Source: Stomoxys calcitrans (Eukaryota > Arthropoda > Insecta > Diptera > Muscidae). Taken from it: 64,000 nucleotides of DNA. Below, piece after piece: positions 53,152-64,000 of the stretch; position 1 is the stretch's first letter, and each line of letters begins with the position of its first letter. A model generated the notes under the pieces. The model had not been told where the DNA came from. It did not search any database and was given only the letters and a program-made list of their open reading frames with translations. The stretch lies in assembly GCF_963082655.1 (NCBI RefSeq), contig NC_081554.1:192478206-192542205 (forward strand). Direction: 5' to 3'. Both the position numbers and the translations under genes were made by a program.

Positions 53152-54312
53152 TATTTTTATACTCACCACCGTTGAATAGGGGGTATATTCATTTCGTTTG
53201 CAACACATCGAAATATCAATTTCCGATCCTACAAAGTATACATTTTTCGGATCGTCGTAAAATTCTAAGACGATTTAATGATGCCCGTGTGTCTGTCAGT
53301 CTATGCTACACTCTACAGCCTTCAAAATTTGATATATTGAGCTGATATTTGGCACAGATACTTCTTTTTGCTGCACGCTGGTTAATTTCTTGAACGGGCC
53401 AAATCGGACCCTATTTGGATTTAGCTGCTATATAGACCGATTTTCCGATAAAGGGTCTAATGCCCATAAAAACTTTATTTTTCATCCGCTTTTGCTGAAA
53501 TTTGAAACAGTGAGTAGTTTTAGGCTTCCCGACATCTGACCTAAATAGGGTTCACATTGGACTATATTCAGATATAGCTAACATATAGACCGATCTCGTG
53601 ATAAAGGGTCTGAAGACCATAAAAGCTTTATTTATTACCCGATTTGGATGAAATTTGCAACAGTTGGTTATTTTAAAGCTCCCGACATATGGCTTTAATA
53701 TGGATTAGATCGGTCAAAAATTGGATATAGCTGCCATATAGACCGATCTCCCGATTAAGGATCTGAAGGCCATAAAAGCTTTATTTATTATCCGATTTCG
53801 ATGAAATATAAAACTGTGGGTTATTTTAAGCCTCCCGATACCTGATTTAAATATGGTACAGATCGGACTATATTTAGATATAGCTGCCATATAGACCCGT
53901 CTCCCGATAAAGGGTCTGAAGACCATAAAAGCTTTATTTTTTATCCGATTTCGCTGAAATTTGGAATAGTGCGCAATTTTAAGCCCCCTTGTATCCGACC
54001 CAAATATGGTACAGATCGGACTATATTTAGATATAGCTGCCATATAGACCTATCTCCCGATAAAGGGTCTGAAGACCATAAAAGCTTTATTTTTCATTCA
54101 ATTTCGCTGAAATTTGGAATAGTGCGCAGTTTTAAGCCCCCTTCTGTCCGACCTAAATATGGTACAGATCGGACTATATTTAGATATAGCTGCCATATAG
54201 ACCCGTCTCCCGATAAAGGGTCTGAAGTCAAAAGAAGCTAGATTTTTTAACAGATTTCGCTAAAATTTGAAACAGGGAGTTATTTATCGCCGTCTGACAC
54301 CCGACCCATATT
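53152..54312 (+). mobile_element. H/P family copy with perfect 153-bp array
   Basis: H end TTATACTCACCACCGTTG, AATAGGGGGTATATTC, then TTTGCAACACATCGAAATATC. The TAGCTG core begins at 53422, 53575, 53728, 53881, 54034 and 54187: five successive spacings of exactly 153 bp. Units share CTCCCGATAAAGGGTCTGAAG and ACCATAAAAGCTTTATT. The minus frame at 54043-53714 repeats MAAISKYSPICTIF every 51 residues purely because 153 is divisible by three. The copy decays near 54300. Confidence 0.9.
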
Positions 54313-56170
54313 AAAAAATTGTATTAAAAATTTTTAATGAATTTTCCTGCAAGGAAATATTTTTTTCTTGTATCTTTAAAAATATTTAATTACAAATATT
54401 CAAGCAGAGATGGTAAATTAAAATGTGCTCCTTAACCATCTCTGGTTACCCAGTGATATCATTGTGCCTCGAAATAGTAGTGAGAGAACATATTGTAAAA
54501 AGAGAACATTTGTTACCGAAGATGGTGCTTCCTTATACCCAGACACTCACACATACCCCTACCTTTATTTATGCACATTCATGTGCATAAATATACTCGC
54601 ATGCATGTGTAAATGAGTACACAAATACTCTGCAGTCTTTGTTTTCTTGGCCTTTTGTTGTATGTGTTCTTCTTTTTTTGCCTTGATGTGGTTGTTGTTG
54701 TTTTCGTCAGATGTAACTGTATTTACATCTGTTGTATTTGCTTGCATATTTAATTGCATTGTCATAGTGATTTCGTAGAGTTTGTTTGAACTGTGAGCGA
54801 AACGTAGCGGAGCGGTGTGAGGTTTCGTTGTGCTGCTGATGATTTGTTATGAGAGTTGAATTTCAATTGATTTGATTTGAAAAGAACTTAAAAGGTTACA
54901 TTATGCTTGAGGGCAGCAAGAAGAAATTTTTCCTATGAATATTAAATTGATGAATTTCAATTCTATTGGGAAATTTACATATGTACACAGGTATGAATGT
55001 GTGTTTTAGAGAAATTATTTATATTAGCATTATTGGAATTGTGTAATTATTGTTTAACCCCATGCCAACGAGGAGGTGTCTATTAGCATGAAAAAGCCCA
55101 CATGGCATAAATTGGGAAACCTTAAATAAACATTTCTTGTAAAATAGGAATCCCATAAAGGTAAAATGTTGATCAAATTTGGTCTAGGTAATTGCGGTGC
55201 CACTTGGTGACATAGCAACAGCATCTAGTAGAAATGGTACTCATGACCCTCCCAGTGGTCCTCGTTACCAGCTTAGCCACTGGGAAAAGACAGTTTTGAT
55301 TTCCATCCTTTTTCCTTCCCATTCATCATCCATTTACTAAAATTACAGATATCAAATGCCTGCATATAAATTCTTTGTTGATTTTAAATTTTAATCTTTG
55401 GTACTGCTGGTGATTGCATAAAATATGCGATTAACTTTCATTTCTACCCTGTAATTTAACATTCTTTGTATCCATACAATTGCCATTTGCTACACCATAT
55501 AGAAAATCTTTAGAGCAATGGCAAAGTCTTAAAAATGTTGCTACTTTTGTAGTTTTTACCACATTTTACTATGATTTATCATGTGTAAAATGGGAGTAAC
55601 CAGTTGAATGTGCCTTTGATTCCCTCCCTCTCTCTCTCTCTCTCTTGGATCTTTTCTCAAAGGAAGTCTTTGGCTCAACAAGCTTAAGTATTTCCTATGG
55701 TCGAGTTGTATGACCAACTACAATAAAATGCAAATGATTTTCTACTTCCTTCCCTTGGCTTTGGTCTGCTTGGGCTACCCCATTGACCACTACGATATTC
55801 TTGTTGGCTTTGCCTGTCTTTGAAAGGAATTTTTCCTTTAACGCAACCAAAGTCTACTTTCAAATGACAAAGAGTCGAAAAATACTTTGTACTCTTATTG
55901 CATGACCAAGGAATTTTACGAAGATTGGAAAGGAAGTCTGAAAATCTATGTGGGCTTGAGTCTCCATGTGTGCATTGATGTGCGGTGGTGTTGGTTGGTC
56001 ATCTTTGTCATTTTATGTTAAAATTCAGTTGTGCTCCCTTTTTATTTTAAATTGCAATTTTATGCAACATTATGCATATGCTATGGACAGTAGCTGCAAA
56101 ACTAAAGTGAAAAGAATGTCAGAGATGGCCTATATGGAGGGCAACATCAAAAAAAAATATAATAAAATAT
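54313..56170. other. unique DNA with (CT)n tract
   Basis: A (CT)n tract lies at 55627-55646. Repeated ATGCATG and GTTGTTGTTG patches at 54600-54710. No coding frame with a recognised domain. Confidence 0.5.
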
Positions 56171-56171
56171 A

Positions 56172-56600
56172 ATTTAAAATTTTCTAAAGAAAATTCAATT
56201 CAGCCAGGCTGAATTTAAAATTTTCTAAAGAAAATTCAATTCAGCCAGGCTGAATTTAAAGTTTTCTAAAGAAAATTACATTCAGCCAGGCTGAATTTAA
56301 AATTTTTTAAAGAAAATTCAATTCAGCCAGGCTGAATTTAAAATTTTATAAAGAAAATTCAATTTAAAATTTTCTAAAGAAAATTCAATTAAGCCAGGCG
56401 GAATTTAGAATTTTCTAAAAAAAATTCAATTCAGCCAGGCTGAATTTAAAATTTTCTAAAGAAAATTCAATTCAGCCAGGCTGAATTTAAAATTTTCTAA
56501 AGAAAATTCAATGGATTTTTCTTTAAAATTCAATTCATCCTGGCTGAATGGAATTTTCTTTAGAAAATCTTCAATTCCGCCTGGCAGAATGGAAGTTTCT
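56172..56600. repeat. 41-bp palindromic satellite with inverted end
   Basis: The unit is TTTAAAATTTTCTAAAGAAAA then TTCAATTCAGCCAGGCTGAA. TTCAGCCAGGCTGAA starts at 56199, 56240, 56281 and 56322, exactly 41 bp apart, and again near 56430 and 56471. It is itself a 7-bp-arm palindrome (TTCAGCC-A-GGCTGAA), and AATTTTC-TAAA-GAAAATT is a second. One unit near 56360 lacks the CAGCC block. From about 56510 the units reappear inverted (TTCTTTAAAATTC, TCCTGGCTGAATGG, CGCCTGGCAGAATGG). Confidence 0.95.
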
Positions 56601-56796
56601 TCATTCAGCTATGTGGAATTGACTTTTTGATCTTCTAGACACCCAATTTTTCTGGTTTTCTCTTGTGTGCCTTATATTTGCCCACCCTTCCTTCTCATAA
56701 TCCTGTTTGGTCCATAGTATATGTTTGTGACCATTTTAAGAGCATGTGGGTAGACAGATACCAAGCAACAGATTCAATTTCACATGAAAATGTGTT
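56601..56796. other. unique DNA
   Basis: Nothing recognised. If the segment 56797-56953 is an exon this would be its 3' flank. No AATAAA is seen on the minus strand here. Confidence 0.4.
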
Positions 56797-56953
56797 TTAA
56801 GTAACTTCTACAGCTATCCTCTTACTGCCCTGAACAGCCATGGTGTAGAAAGCAACCTGCTGGTTCACCCAGTTTTTGCCCATGCTGGAGATCCTCTTAA
56901 AACGATTTATGGTTCCTTTCGGAGTATAAATCTTCTTGTGAAAATAAACAAAA
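56797..56953 (-). CDS. candidate terminal exon of an unidentified host gene
   Basis: Minus strand. A strong 3' splice site candidate (CTCCTCTCCTTCTCTCTTTTAG at 56975-56954, a long pyrimidine tract ending AG) precedes about 52 codons ending in TAA at 56797. The translation includes KKIYTPKGTINRFKRISSM and KNWVNQQVAFYTMAVQGSKR. Codons in the second half are enriched for C or G at third positions (AAC, CAG, TTC, TAC, ACC), unlike the AT-rich surroundings. I do not recognise the protein. The overlapping ATG frame upstream (57042) is hydrophobic and probably intron. A plus-strand reading is also open, so strand is not certain. Confidence 0.3.
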
Positions 56954-58250
56954 CTAAAAGAGAGAAGGAGAGGAGCACAAAATGTAAATAGAATAACAGA
57001 AATCAGCACACAAAACATATTTACTAACGAGATGCCATTCATTCGAGTTGTGAGTAAATAACTAATGGCTTTCTATTTGCATACATATGTTTCCCTTCGA
57101 TAAAGAGGTTTTAGATGAATTTTCCGTATTTTCCATAAACTGGAAAATGGCATTTAAAATAGCCAATCGTTGGTTTGGGGTTGAAATTAACAGCAGAATA
57201 GATGTTAACATTGTAGAATATAAAGGAAAGGGACGTGGAAAAAATTGGCCAAAGAAAATTTTCATCAGATCTTTTCTGTGTTTTTGGCCAATACTATTTC
57301 TCCTTAGGTTGTTAATGATGTTCTTCGGCTTGCTGTATGTTAACGGTGTTGTTGTTAAATTTTCATGGCATGTCAAAGCTGTGGCTTCTTGAGAAGTTTC
57401 TTTCTGCCGACAATCTTTCGAGTTCCTTATACTCACCATACACAATTGCTCATTCTCTTGTAGTGCCTTACAATTTAATGCCACCAAGTGTCCTTTTTGT
57501 GGTAAATTTCATCAATCAGTTGCCTTTATTTACCACTTGGCTGGTGAAGGCCATTAATTTGCCATTGCATTTTGACATTGTTTGAGTAGTTTTCGCTATT
57601 CGAGCTAACGGCATTACCTCAAAGGTGCCTCCCATTTGGTGTTCTTAATGTCAAGCGTATGGAATATTTTGCATATCATTTTGCCAGAATGGCATGTGCT
57701 TCCTTTGCTCTTGCTCTCATCGTCATCGCCAGACAATGGCGGCGTTCTCTACTCATACACACCTGTTTCTGTGGCATTTGTCAGCGTTTTTATGCCACAG
57801 CAGACTGACTGTCAAGGTGAGCGTCTAGACAGTGGCAGACAGTGAAAATATGATACGATGTCGTACTTAAGGATAATGATGATGACTATGATAATGACGA
57901 CGATGACTACGATTGGATTTCACTGCTGGAATGTAAATATGTTATGGAAATTCTAGACTATATACATAGCGACTATAAAACTTGTGGAGTTTAATGTCTT
58001 ATTGTGTGATGTGATGGCAAAGGTAATGGTCCATGAATATGAAACTATTCATATGATGGCAGTTTGTTGCTTCGATATTTTCAATATTCAATAAGCTATG
58101 AAAATTTAATACATATGTGAGACAGCTAAGTAAAAGTGCTGGCTAACAGGTGGCATTTGCAAGTCACTTTTAATTTAAAGTGAATTTTAGTTTCCGGATA
58201 TGCTGCACCTATGCCATAATTGTTAATGAGTGATACCATTATATGAGCGC
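56954..58250. other. unique DNA, possible intron or intergenic
   Basis: The 141-codon minus frame 57062-57487 and the 101-codon plus frame 57087-57392 overlap and have no recognised domain. GATAATGATGATGAC-type triplets at 57868-57915 resemble those at 26950. Confidence 0.4.
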
Positions 58251-59715
58251 TATATTAAAATCTAAACCGATATTGGGGAGTTTTCAACCAATAGTCTCCG
58301 CAGCTCTATAATTGAAATTCGACTACTATCGAAATCCGGTGAAAAATGCATATCTTATGCCCCATAGCAGCTATATCGACATATGTTCCGATTTGGACCA
58401 AATACTAATAAGTACAAGTCATTGTTCAATAAACCGATCTGAACCATATATGACACGGATGTCGAAAAGCCTAACAGTCCCTGTGTCAAATATCAGTGAA
58501 ATCGGATTATAAATGCGCCTTTTATTTGGCCAAGATTTTAAATCGAAATATCGGTCTCTATGGCAGCCATAGCCGAATCTGGATGGTTTTGGGCCAAGTT
58601 GCAGGAAAATGTCGAAGAGCCTAACACAACTCACTGTCCCAAATTTCGGCGAAATCGGACAAAAAATTCACCTTTTATGGCCCCAAAACCTAAAATGGAG
58701 AGATCGGTTCATATGGCAGCTATATCCATATCTGGACCGATCTGGGCCACATTGAAGAAGGATAACTTAACCCCCCAAATTCGGCACGGACATTGAGTGG
58801 TCTAATATACATGTCACCATTTAATTTTGTAGATCAAAATCTTGGTCTTTTTGTCAGATATATCCAATTATAAACCGATCTGAACCATAATAAAGTCGGA
58901 TATCGCGAGGGTCAGAAAAACTCATTGTTTCAAATTTCAGGGGAATCGGGTAATAAATAAAGCTTTTATGGGATTCAGTCCCCTTATCGGCAGATCGGTC
59001 TATATGGCAGCTATATTTAAATATAGTCCGATCTGAACCATATTTAGGTCGGGTGTCAGGAGGCTAAAATTTTAGCGAAATTGGTTAAAAATAATGCTTT
59101 TAAGGACTTCAGACCCTTTATCAGGAGATCGGTCCATATAACAGCTATATCTTAATATAGTCCGATCTGAACCATATTTACGACAGATGTCTGGAGGCTT
59201 AAGATAACCATCCGTTTTAAATTTCAGCGAAATCAGGTAATAAATAAAGCTTTTGTGGGCTTCAGACCCTTTATCAGGAGATCGGTCTATATTGCAGCTA
59301 TATTTAAATATGGACCGGTCTAATTCACATTTAGGTCAGATTTCGGGAGGCGTAAAATAACCCACTGTTGCAAATTTTGGCGAAATCGGGTAATAAATAA
59401 AGCTTTTATGTGCTTCAGACCCTTTATCGGGAGATCAGTCTATATGGCAGCTATATCTAAATATGAACCGATCTAATTCATATTTAGGTCAAATATCGGG
59501 ATGCTTAATATAATTCACTATTTTAAATTTCAGCGAAATCAGGTAATAAATTAAGCTTTTATGGCCTTCAGATCCTTTGTTGGGAGATCGGTCTATATGG
59601 CAGCTATATCTAAATATAGTCTGATTTGAACCATACTTGGGTCAGTTGTTGGGAAGCCTTAAACTACCCATTGTTTCAAATTGCAGCAAAATCGGATGAA
59701 AAATTTGCCTATCTC
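58251..59715 (+). mobile_element. H/P family array (two joined copies)
   Basis: The head at 58318 (CTATCGAAATCCGGTG, ATATGTTCCGATTTGGACC) matches 13322, 33905 and 47840. Units follow with GGCAGCCATAGCC and GGCAGCTATATCC. From about 58780 a second type appears (CTTCAGACCCTTTATCGGGAG) with cores at 59006, 59140, 59292, 59446 and 59599: spacings 134, 152, 154, 153. It is related to the reversed array at 53422. No clear H or P end remains; it stops near AAAAATTTGCC. Confidence 0.82.
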
Positions 59716-60345
59716 AGAACATTTGTCCTATTATCCAAATGCCTCGATCTTCTGCGCTCCTTCTTCTAAAATCTCTGACACCAAGTTTCGATGTGTCTCC
59801 CACCCCTCGATCTTTGTTTCGTTTACGGCGCTGACGAGGTAGATACAGATGCTGACTATCTCAAAGTTGCAGTTCCCAATTTTCTCCAATTTCTTTATAG
59901 GGTCAGGCTTGTAGGGCTTTGTGGGAGTTCATATCATCCACTTTATATTATCTCCATTTGCCGCCAAACCCATTTTTGTTGACTCTGCTTCAATACTTTC
60001 AAAAGCTGCAATTGCCTCTTCCGGTGATTGAGTAGTGTGCCATGCCTATTCAAACCTGCATTACGTCGTATAATCTTCTTCAGCAGGGTAATAAAGAGAT
60101 CACACGATAAGCTGCCTCTCTGTCTAAAACCTCGGTTGGTATTGAACGGTTCGGAGTGGTTCTTTCCTATTTTAACTGAAAAGCGTATCAGTTTTGCAGG
60201 GACACCAAACTCAGACATGGATTGACGCTGGCGGTCTATATGGCAGCTACTTACTAGTTTTTTTCGATTCCATCCCACTGTGCGATTCAGAGGTTTGAGC
60301 AAAGTGTCACATAACTTAGTTGTATGTCCATGTGGCATGTGGCGA
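59716..60345 (-). pseudogene. non-LTR reverse transcriptase remnant
   Basis: Read on the minus strand from 60240: MSEFGVPAKLIRFSVKIGKN, then SEPFNTNRGFRQRGSLSCDL (QGxxLS-type palm entry with an altered RQ-RG), then NAGLNRHGTLLNHRKR. Further down, near 59890-59830, are NFEIVSICIYLVSAVN and ENTK-like residues, matching the late F(x)YLGxxVN block. The catalytic YADD stretch is not recognisable. It belongs to a different LINE type from those at 8560 and 38885. Clade not assigned. Confidence 0.7.
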
Positions 60346-60489
60346 GTCTAAATCCAGCATCTGTTATCAACCTAACATAGGTAAGGTAAGAGGGCAGTCC
60401 TTTACAGACTCTCTCAGACAATTTTAAGCCCATTGTGATACCACAGTAGCGACAGATCAAGCACGCTACCATCCATACTAAACTTGGTA
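60346..60489. other. short spacer
   Basis: No recognised content. Confidence 0.4.
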
Positions 60490-60930
60490 CTCTTCTCTTA
60501 AGAAGCCTTGAATCTCATATTATTCCGGTAGGCCGCATGTCCGTTAGGGCATTTTTTCCAGATTTTCCTACACTTGTTCCCAAATTCGATTAACAGTTTC
60601 GTACTTTACTCCCAAAGTAATTTCACTTGAGTCTTATATTATCTCGGTCGGCCTGTCCTTCCATGGCTTATCCATATCCTTTCAAGGCATATTTGGGTGT
60701 CCCCCATACTAGGTCCTAATGTTATTATCAGATTCGTACTCTACTTCCAAAGATCTTTCATTTAAATCACATTTTGTCCAAGTTTACATTTAGTTTGTTT
60801 TCCCCAGATTATCCTGGTCGGTCCAGTTTGGTTGGTGTTTTTTTGGTTTGTGTGTAGTTTTCATAGAATAGTGAGGGTTTTTTTAACCGCCAATCGTTTA
60901 GCTGCCAATTTTATTTAATGGCCAACATTA
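60490..60930 (-). mobile_element. diverged Helitron-like repeat fragment
   Basis: Modules in reverse sense: ATTCGTACTCTACTTCC, AAAGATCTTTCATTTAAATC, CACTTGAGTCTTATATTATC and CGGTCCAGTTTGG. This is the complement of the ATGAAAGGTATT...AGAGTACGAAT ladder at 18900 and 32960. Strongly decayed. Confidence 0.55.
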
Positions 60931-61720
60931 TTTGGTAAGATATCATATATCAGCCACTAAATGTAAAAAGCAAATAAAGTTTTGCGACAGTTGTTATGCC
61001 GAAATAATTCTTCAGGTTCTTCGCTCCCTACCACCATTTCCCCCTACATCATTTGGATTTGATTTTAGATCCACAGCCCCCTTCCTTAGCTGGTTACATG
61101 TGAAAATTCCTTTTTTTTCCTTTTTCATAAAAAAAAATCCAAAAAATCTGGTTTCAATTTCGCCTCTACCATATCTCATAATTCAATCCAAAAAATTGAT
61201 TTCTTTAACTGAAGACGCAATCGTGCATTACTAATATTTTGAGCTTCCATTCCGCACATATGACTTTCAGAGATTTCAACTAAAACGATGACGACGTTCC
61301 CTGCAATCACACGAAATTCTGATGATTTTCAATTCCTTTTGCGGTTTGTTGCTATCAGAGGTTATTTTATTCTTAGGGCTTGGCTTGGTGATTGGTGAGG
61401 AGATTGTTTTGGTGTACCCCTAACTTAAACGGAGTGAGATGTGGCATTATCTGCAAGCATATGCTGTGAATTTTAATAAAGTCATAGCCATCGCCTTTGC
61501 CATCATCAGCATCATCAATGGTATTATTATCGCATGGGGCAGGAAATGTATGAGAAAATGAAAAAAAATGCAAAATAGAAACAACATCCTTTGCGGTTAT
61601 TGTAAGAAATACCCTTTTCACCTTTAAATCCTTAACGTGTGCGGTTTCTCGTCAATAGACAGTGGATTGGAGGGAAAAATAGAGATAAATTATCTGAAAA
61701 AAGTTCCATAGAGAAGCATG
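60931..61720. other. unique DNA
   Basis: No recognised gene; poly(T)/poly(A) patches and short frames only. Confidence 0.5.
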
Positions 61721-62485
61721 GGGGTAAGTTTTTTTACCAACTACCATAGGATAAGGGGTATACTAGGCTAACCATTACGTTTGTTACACCTCGATAGAGT
61801 GATCTGAGACTCCATAATATAGGATCGTCTAGACATTTTTAATTCATCTAGCCATGTTCGTCTGTCCCTCCGTCTGTCGAAATCACAATGGCGGTCGAAC
61901 GAATAAAGGTATCAGCTTAAAATGTTATACAGAGACTTCTTTTGAAGTAAGTCGTTGGGGATTCCAAATGGGCCATATCGGTTCAGATTTAGATATAGCC
62001 CCCCTATATCCCGATTCGCAGATTTGACTTCTTGAGCCCCCTGAGGCTTCAATATTTCCCGATTTGCTGGAAATTTTGCACAGAGTGTTTTGTTTCGATT
62101 TCCAATACTTTTGAACTATGGATTTAATAAATCGGTCTATAATCAGATATAGATCCCATAATAACCGATCTTCCGATTTGACATCTAGAGCCCCTGTAAG
62201 CCGCAATTGTTATCCGGTTTGGCTAAAATGTTGTACGTAGTGTTCTGTTACGACTTCCAACAACAGTGCCAAATACTAGCCAAATCGGTCCACAAACTGA
62301 TATAGCTCCCATATAAACCGATATCTCGATTAGCCTTGTACGGCTCTTATAAGCTTGAATTTTTGTTTGATTTCGCATAAATTTACTACGTAGATTAAAA
62401 TTATACCCTTTATTTAAGTTTATTTTGTGCAACATTTCCAAGATTCGGCTCGGCCGAACCTAATACGTTTTTACTTGTTTCATAT
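61721..62485 (+). mobile_element. H/P family, complete copy (H end first)
   Basis: H end CCAACTACCATAGGATAAGGGG, TACGTTTGTTACACC, a reduced GTCY tract (GTCTGTCCCTCCGTCTGTCG), GTAAGTCGTTGGGGATTCC, units with AGATATAGCCCCCCTATATCC and TATAGCTCCCATATAAACC, and the P end TTCGGCTCGGCCGAA at 62444-62458, then ACGTTTTTACTTGTTT. Confidence 0.85.
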
Positions 62486-63836
62486 CAATGACTGCTGTCT
62501 GATTAAAGTTTCCGAGTTCTAACGATGGGAGTGCATACATCATACAACTCATGGTGCATACAGCTGCCATATTTCCCCGTTTGTTGGAATATCCAAGCTG
62601 TGCCTCATGCTGTTCTCCTATATAAAAGTCCAGTATAAGTGTCTTGCAGAGTGATTTTCGTTCGAGTTCCGGGTTAGATTAGGTTAGGTTGTTCGCAGAA
62701 AAGCTGCCAGGGGGGCCACGTTTTGCCGCTCTGGTAATCTTCTTCTGAAATGGATTATCTTCCATTTTTCCTAAAATTTTGATTTTATTTCGAAAATGTG
62801 TAAACATTTTTAAAATTTTGATTTAAATGAAAATTTTTGTAAATTTTAATATTTTTTCCAATTTTTCTTCCCTTGGAAATCTTTGTTACTATTTTTCTAA
62901 GGGAATGTCATTCCACTGTGCTTTATGTCACAAAGTTCAGCATAAAAGCCAAGTCAACAAAGCATTCTCGAAACACAACTGCTCATACACACTGTCACTA
63001 CATGTGGTGGCGCCCGCAAGGAGCTGCCATTTAGTGTCAGCAAAGACGGGCAAATAATATACTGCAAAATTATATTAAAAATTCATGATTGTATATGGAT
63101 TTGTTGTACTTTGGATTTGCTGACTACCTGGACTCAAAATAAATACAAACACTCACACAAACAAAGAGTCACCCATATGTGTGATTTAACTTCTTTGGCA
63201 AGGAGCACGCCCCAGCTACTCGCCCCTTCATACAATCAAAACAGTACAAACATGTGGTAAAAAAAAAATAAATGGAAAACCCCATTCCCCTTTCTCCATT
63301 TCTCAGAAACACGTTCACCGAATCCTAACGCTGACTTTGTTTCCCAGACGTTACCATTAATGCGGCACGTGAAGGGTAAACACCCCTAAATACCTGGTTG
63401 GTGCCACATTTCCTCCATCATTCCTTGTCTTGATAGCCAAAAAGGAGAAGTCAGAGTATGAGTTTGATGGCTTTTAACAGCTAAGCTTAGTGGCAGCATT
63501 TACAGTTTAAATCATAGCCTGTGATTTCTGGGTTGCCTGTTTCCTTTTATTTTTTACCATTGCCTTTCATTTTTGTGGCCTTCCATTTGTTGCCCTTGGT
63601 TGGCAATGGGATTTCCTTTGTTTGCTTTTATCATAGATACAATTTAGAGGGTGAGGGTATATGCAAATGCAGATTTTTATGAGAGCCGAAATTTGTTAAG
63701 GTGAATTTTATCAACCACAACCCGGACTGGGGGGCGAATGAATATTTTATTTGTGTTTGTCATAGGCAGTATACGCCCCGAGGCCAAGGGAAATCCTAGT
63801 GAAACACTTAGAAGCCGATAAATCGAATAAAATTCA
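62486..63836. other. unique DNA
   Basis: GATTAGGTTAGGTTG near 62675 resembles a reversed LINE 3' tail motif like that at 41055-41080 but is too short to call. No gene recognised. Confidence 0.45.
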
Positions 63837-64000
63837 CAAAATAAAATAAAATAAAATAAAATAAAATAAAATAAAATAAAATAAAATAAAATAAAATAAA
63901 ATAAGATAAAATAAAATAAAATAAAATAAAATAAAATAAAATAAAATAAGATAAGATAAAATAAAATAAAATAAAATAAAATAAAATAAAATAAAATAAA
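63837..64000. repeat. (TAAAA)n pentanucleotide array, open at the window edge
   Basis: About 32 units of ATAAA with three ATAAG variants near 63901-63910 and 63945-63955. It continues past the end of the window, so its full size is unknown. Confidence 0.97.

Noticed and set aside
57062..57487. 141-codon minus-strand protein
   Set aside because: Overlaps an opposite-strand frame of similar length, has no domain and sits in AT-rich DNA. Treated as chance.
62672..62690. LINE 3' end (TTAGGTTAGGTT)
   Set aside because: Too short and unsupported by neighbouring LINE coding sequence.
1..64000. LTR retrotransposons or endogenous retroviruses
   Set aside because: I saw no long terminal repeats, primer-binding site, protease or integrase motifs on either strand.

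Overview
The window looks like repeat-rich, gene-poor DNA from a higher fly (calyptrate Diptera, most likely a muscid such as stable fly or house fly). This is inferred from AT-rich unique DNA, the dense family of dispersed repeats with the recurring core TATATGGCAGCTATATCC, tRNA-derived SINEs, non-LTR (LOA/I-like and jockey-like), Penelope-like and mariner-like remnants, and (GTCC/GTCT)n tracts of the kind reported in dipteran mini-me/DINE-1 elements. I find no complete host protein-coding gene, rRNA, functional tRNA gene or CRISPR array. The only host-like coding candidate is a short terminal-exon-like segment on the minus strand at 56797-56953.

The dominant component is one dispersed family, called here the H/P family. 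Its H end has a TATACCC...GGGTATA hairpin, then a TA-rich run (sometimes (TA)n), then a GTCY-rich tract. Its interior is an array of units carrying the TATATGGCAGCTATATC core. Its P end carries the near-palindrome TTCGGCCGGGCCGAA next to an AAGTAAAAGCGTGC-like stretch. More than twenty complete or partial copies lie in both orientations. Several independent arrays (13.6-14.8, 25.5-26.2, 53.4-54.2 and 59.1-59.6 kb) keep an interior period of 153 bp or within 1-2 bp of it. Because 153 is 51 codons, this alone creates long but probably meaningless open frames.

Layout: 1-5 kb is AT-rich DNA with a 29-bp minisatellite and a large GTCY expansion. 5-10.3 kb holds a second repeat family, a decayed minus-strand LINE broken by other repeats, and an inverted SINE pair. 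10.3-13 kb is mostly unique and ends in a Penelope fragment. 13.3-19.9 kb is H/P copies followed by a Helitron-like element ending in CTAG. 21-30.6 kb is H/P copies with two SINEs and a jockey-like fragment nested in one of them. 32.3-37 kb is Helitron-like and H/P copies. 38.2-44.5 kb has two LINEs in opposite orientation, a broken mariner, and a LINE remnant in which endonuclease-linker sequence is joined to RNase H in one open frame. 45-49.5 kb is mixed repeats. 50.5-54.3 kb has H/P copies, one disrupted by a striking fold-back mariner derivative (607 bp, two 195-bp arms with one mismatch, TA duplication). 54.3-58.2 kb is mostly unique, with a 41-bp palindromic satellite and the candidate exon. 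58.2-64 kb has H/P copies, a LINE RT remnant and a terminal (TAAAA)n tract that runs off the window.

Nothing here forms an operon or pathway. The biology is that of nested transposable-element layers in an intergenic or intronic region. The most notable items are the fold-back mariner with an empty-site comparison available inside the same window, the conserved 153-bp register of the H/P arrays, the perfect 19-bp and 24-bp palindromes at 7.65-7.74 kb, the EN/RNase H fused LINE frame, and the palindromic 41-bp satellite that flips orientation at its edge.
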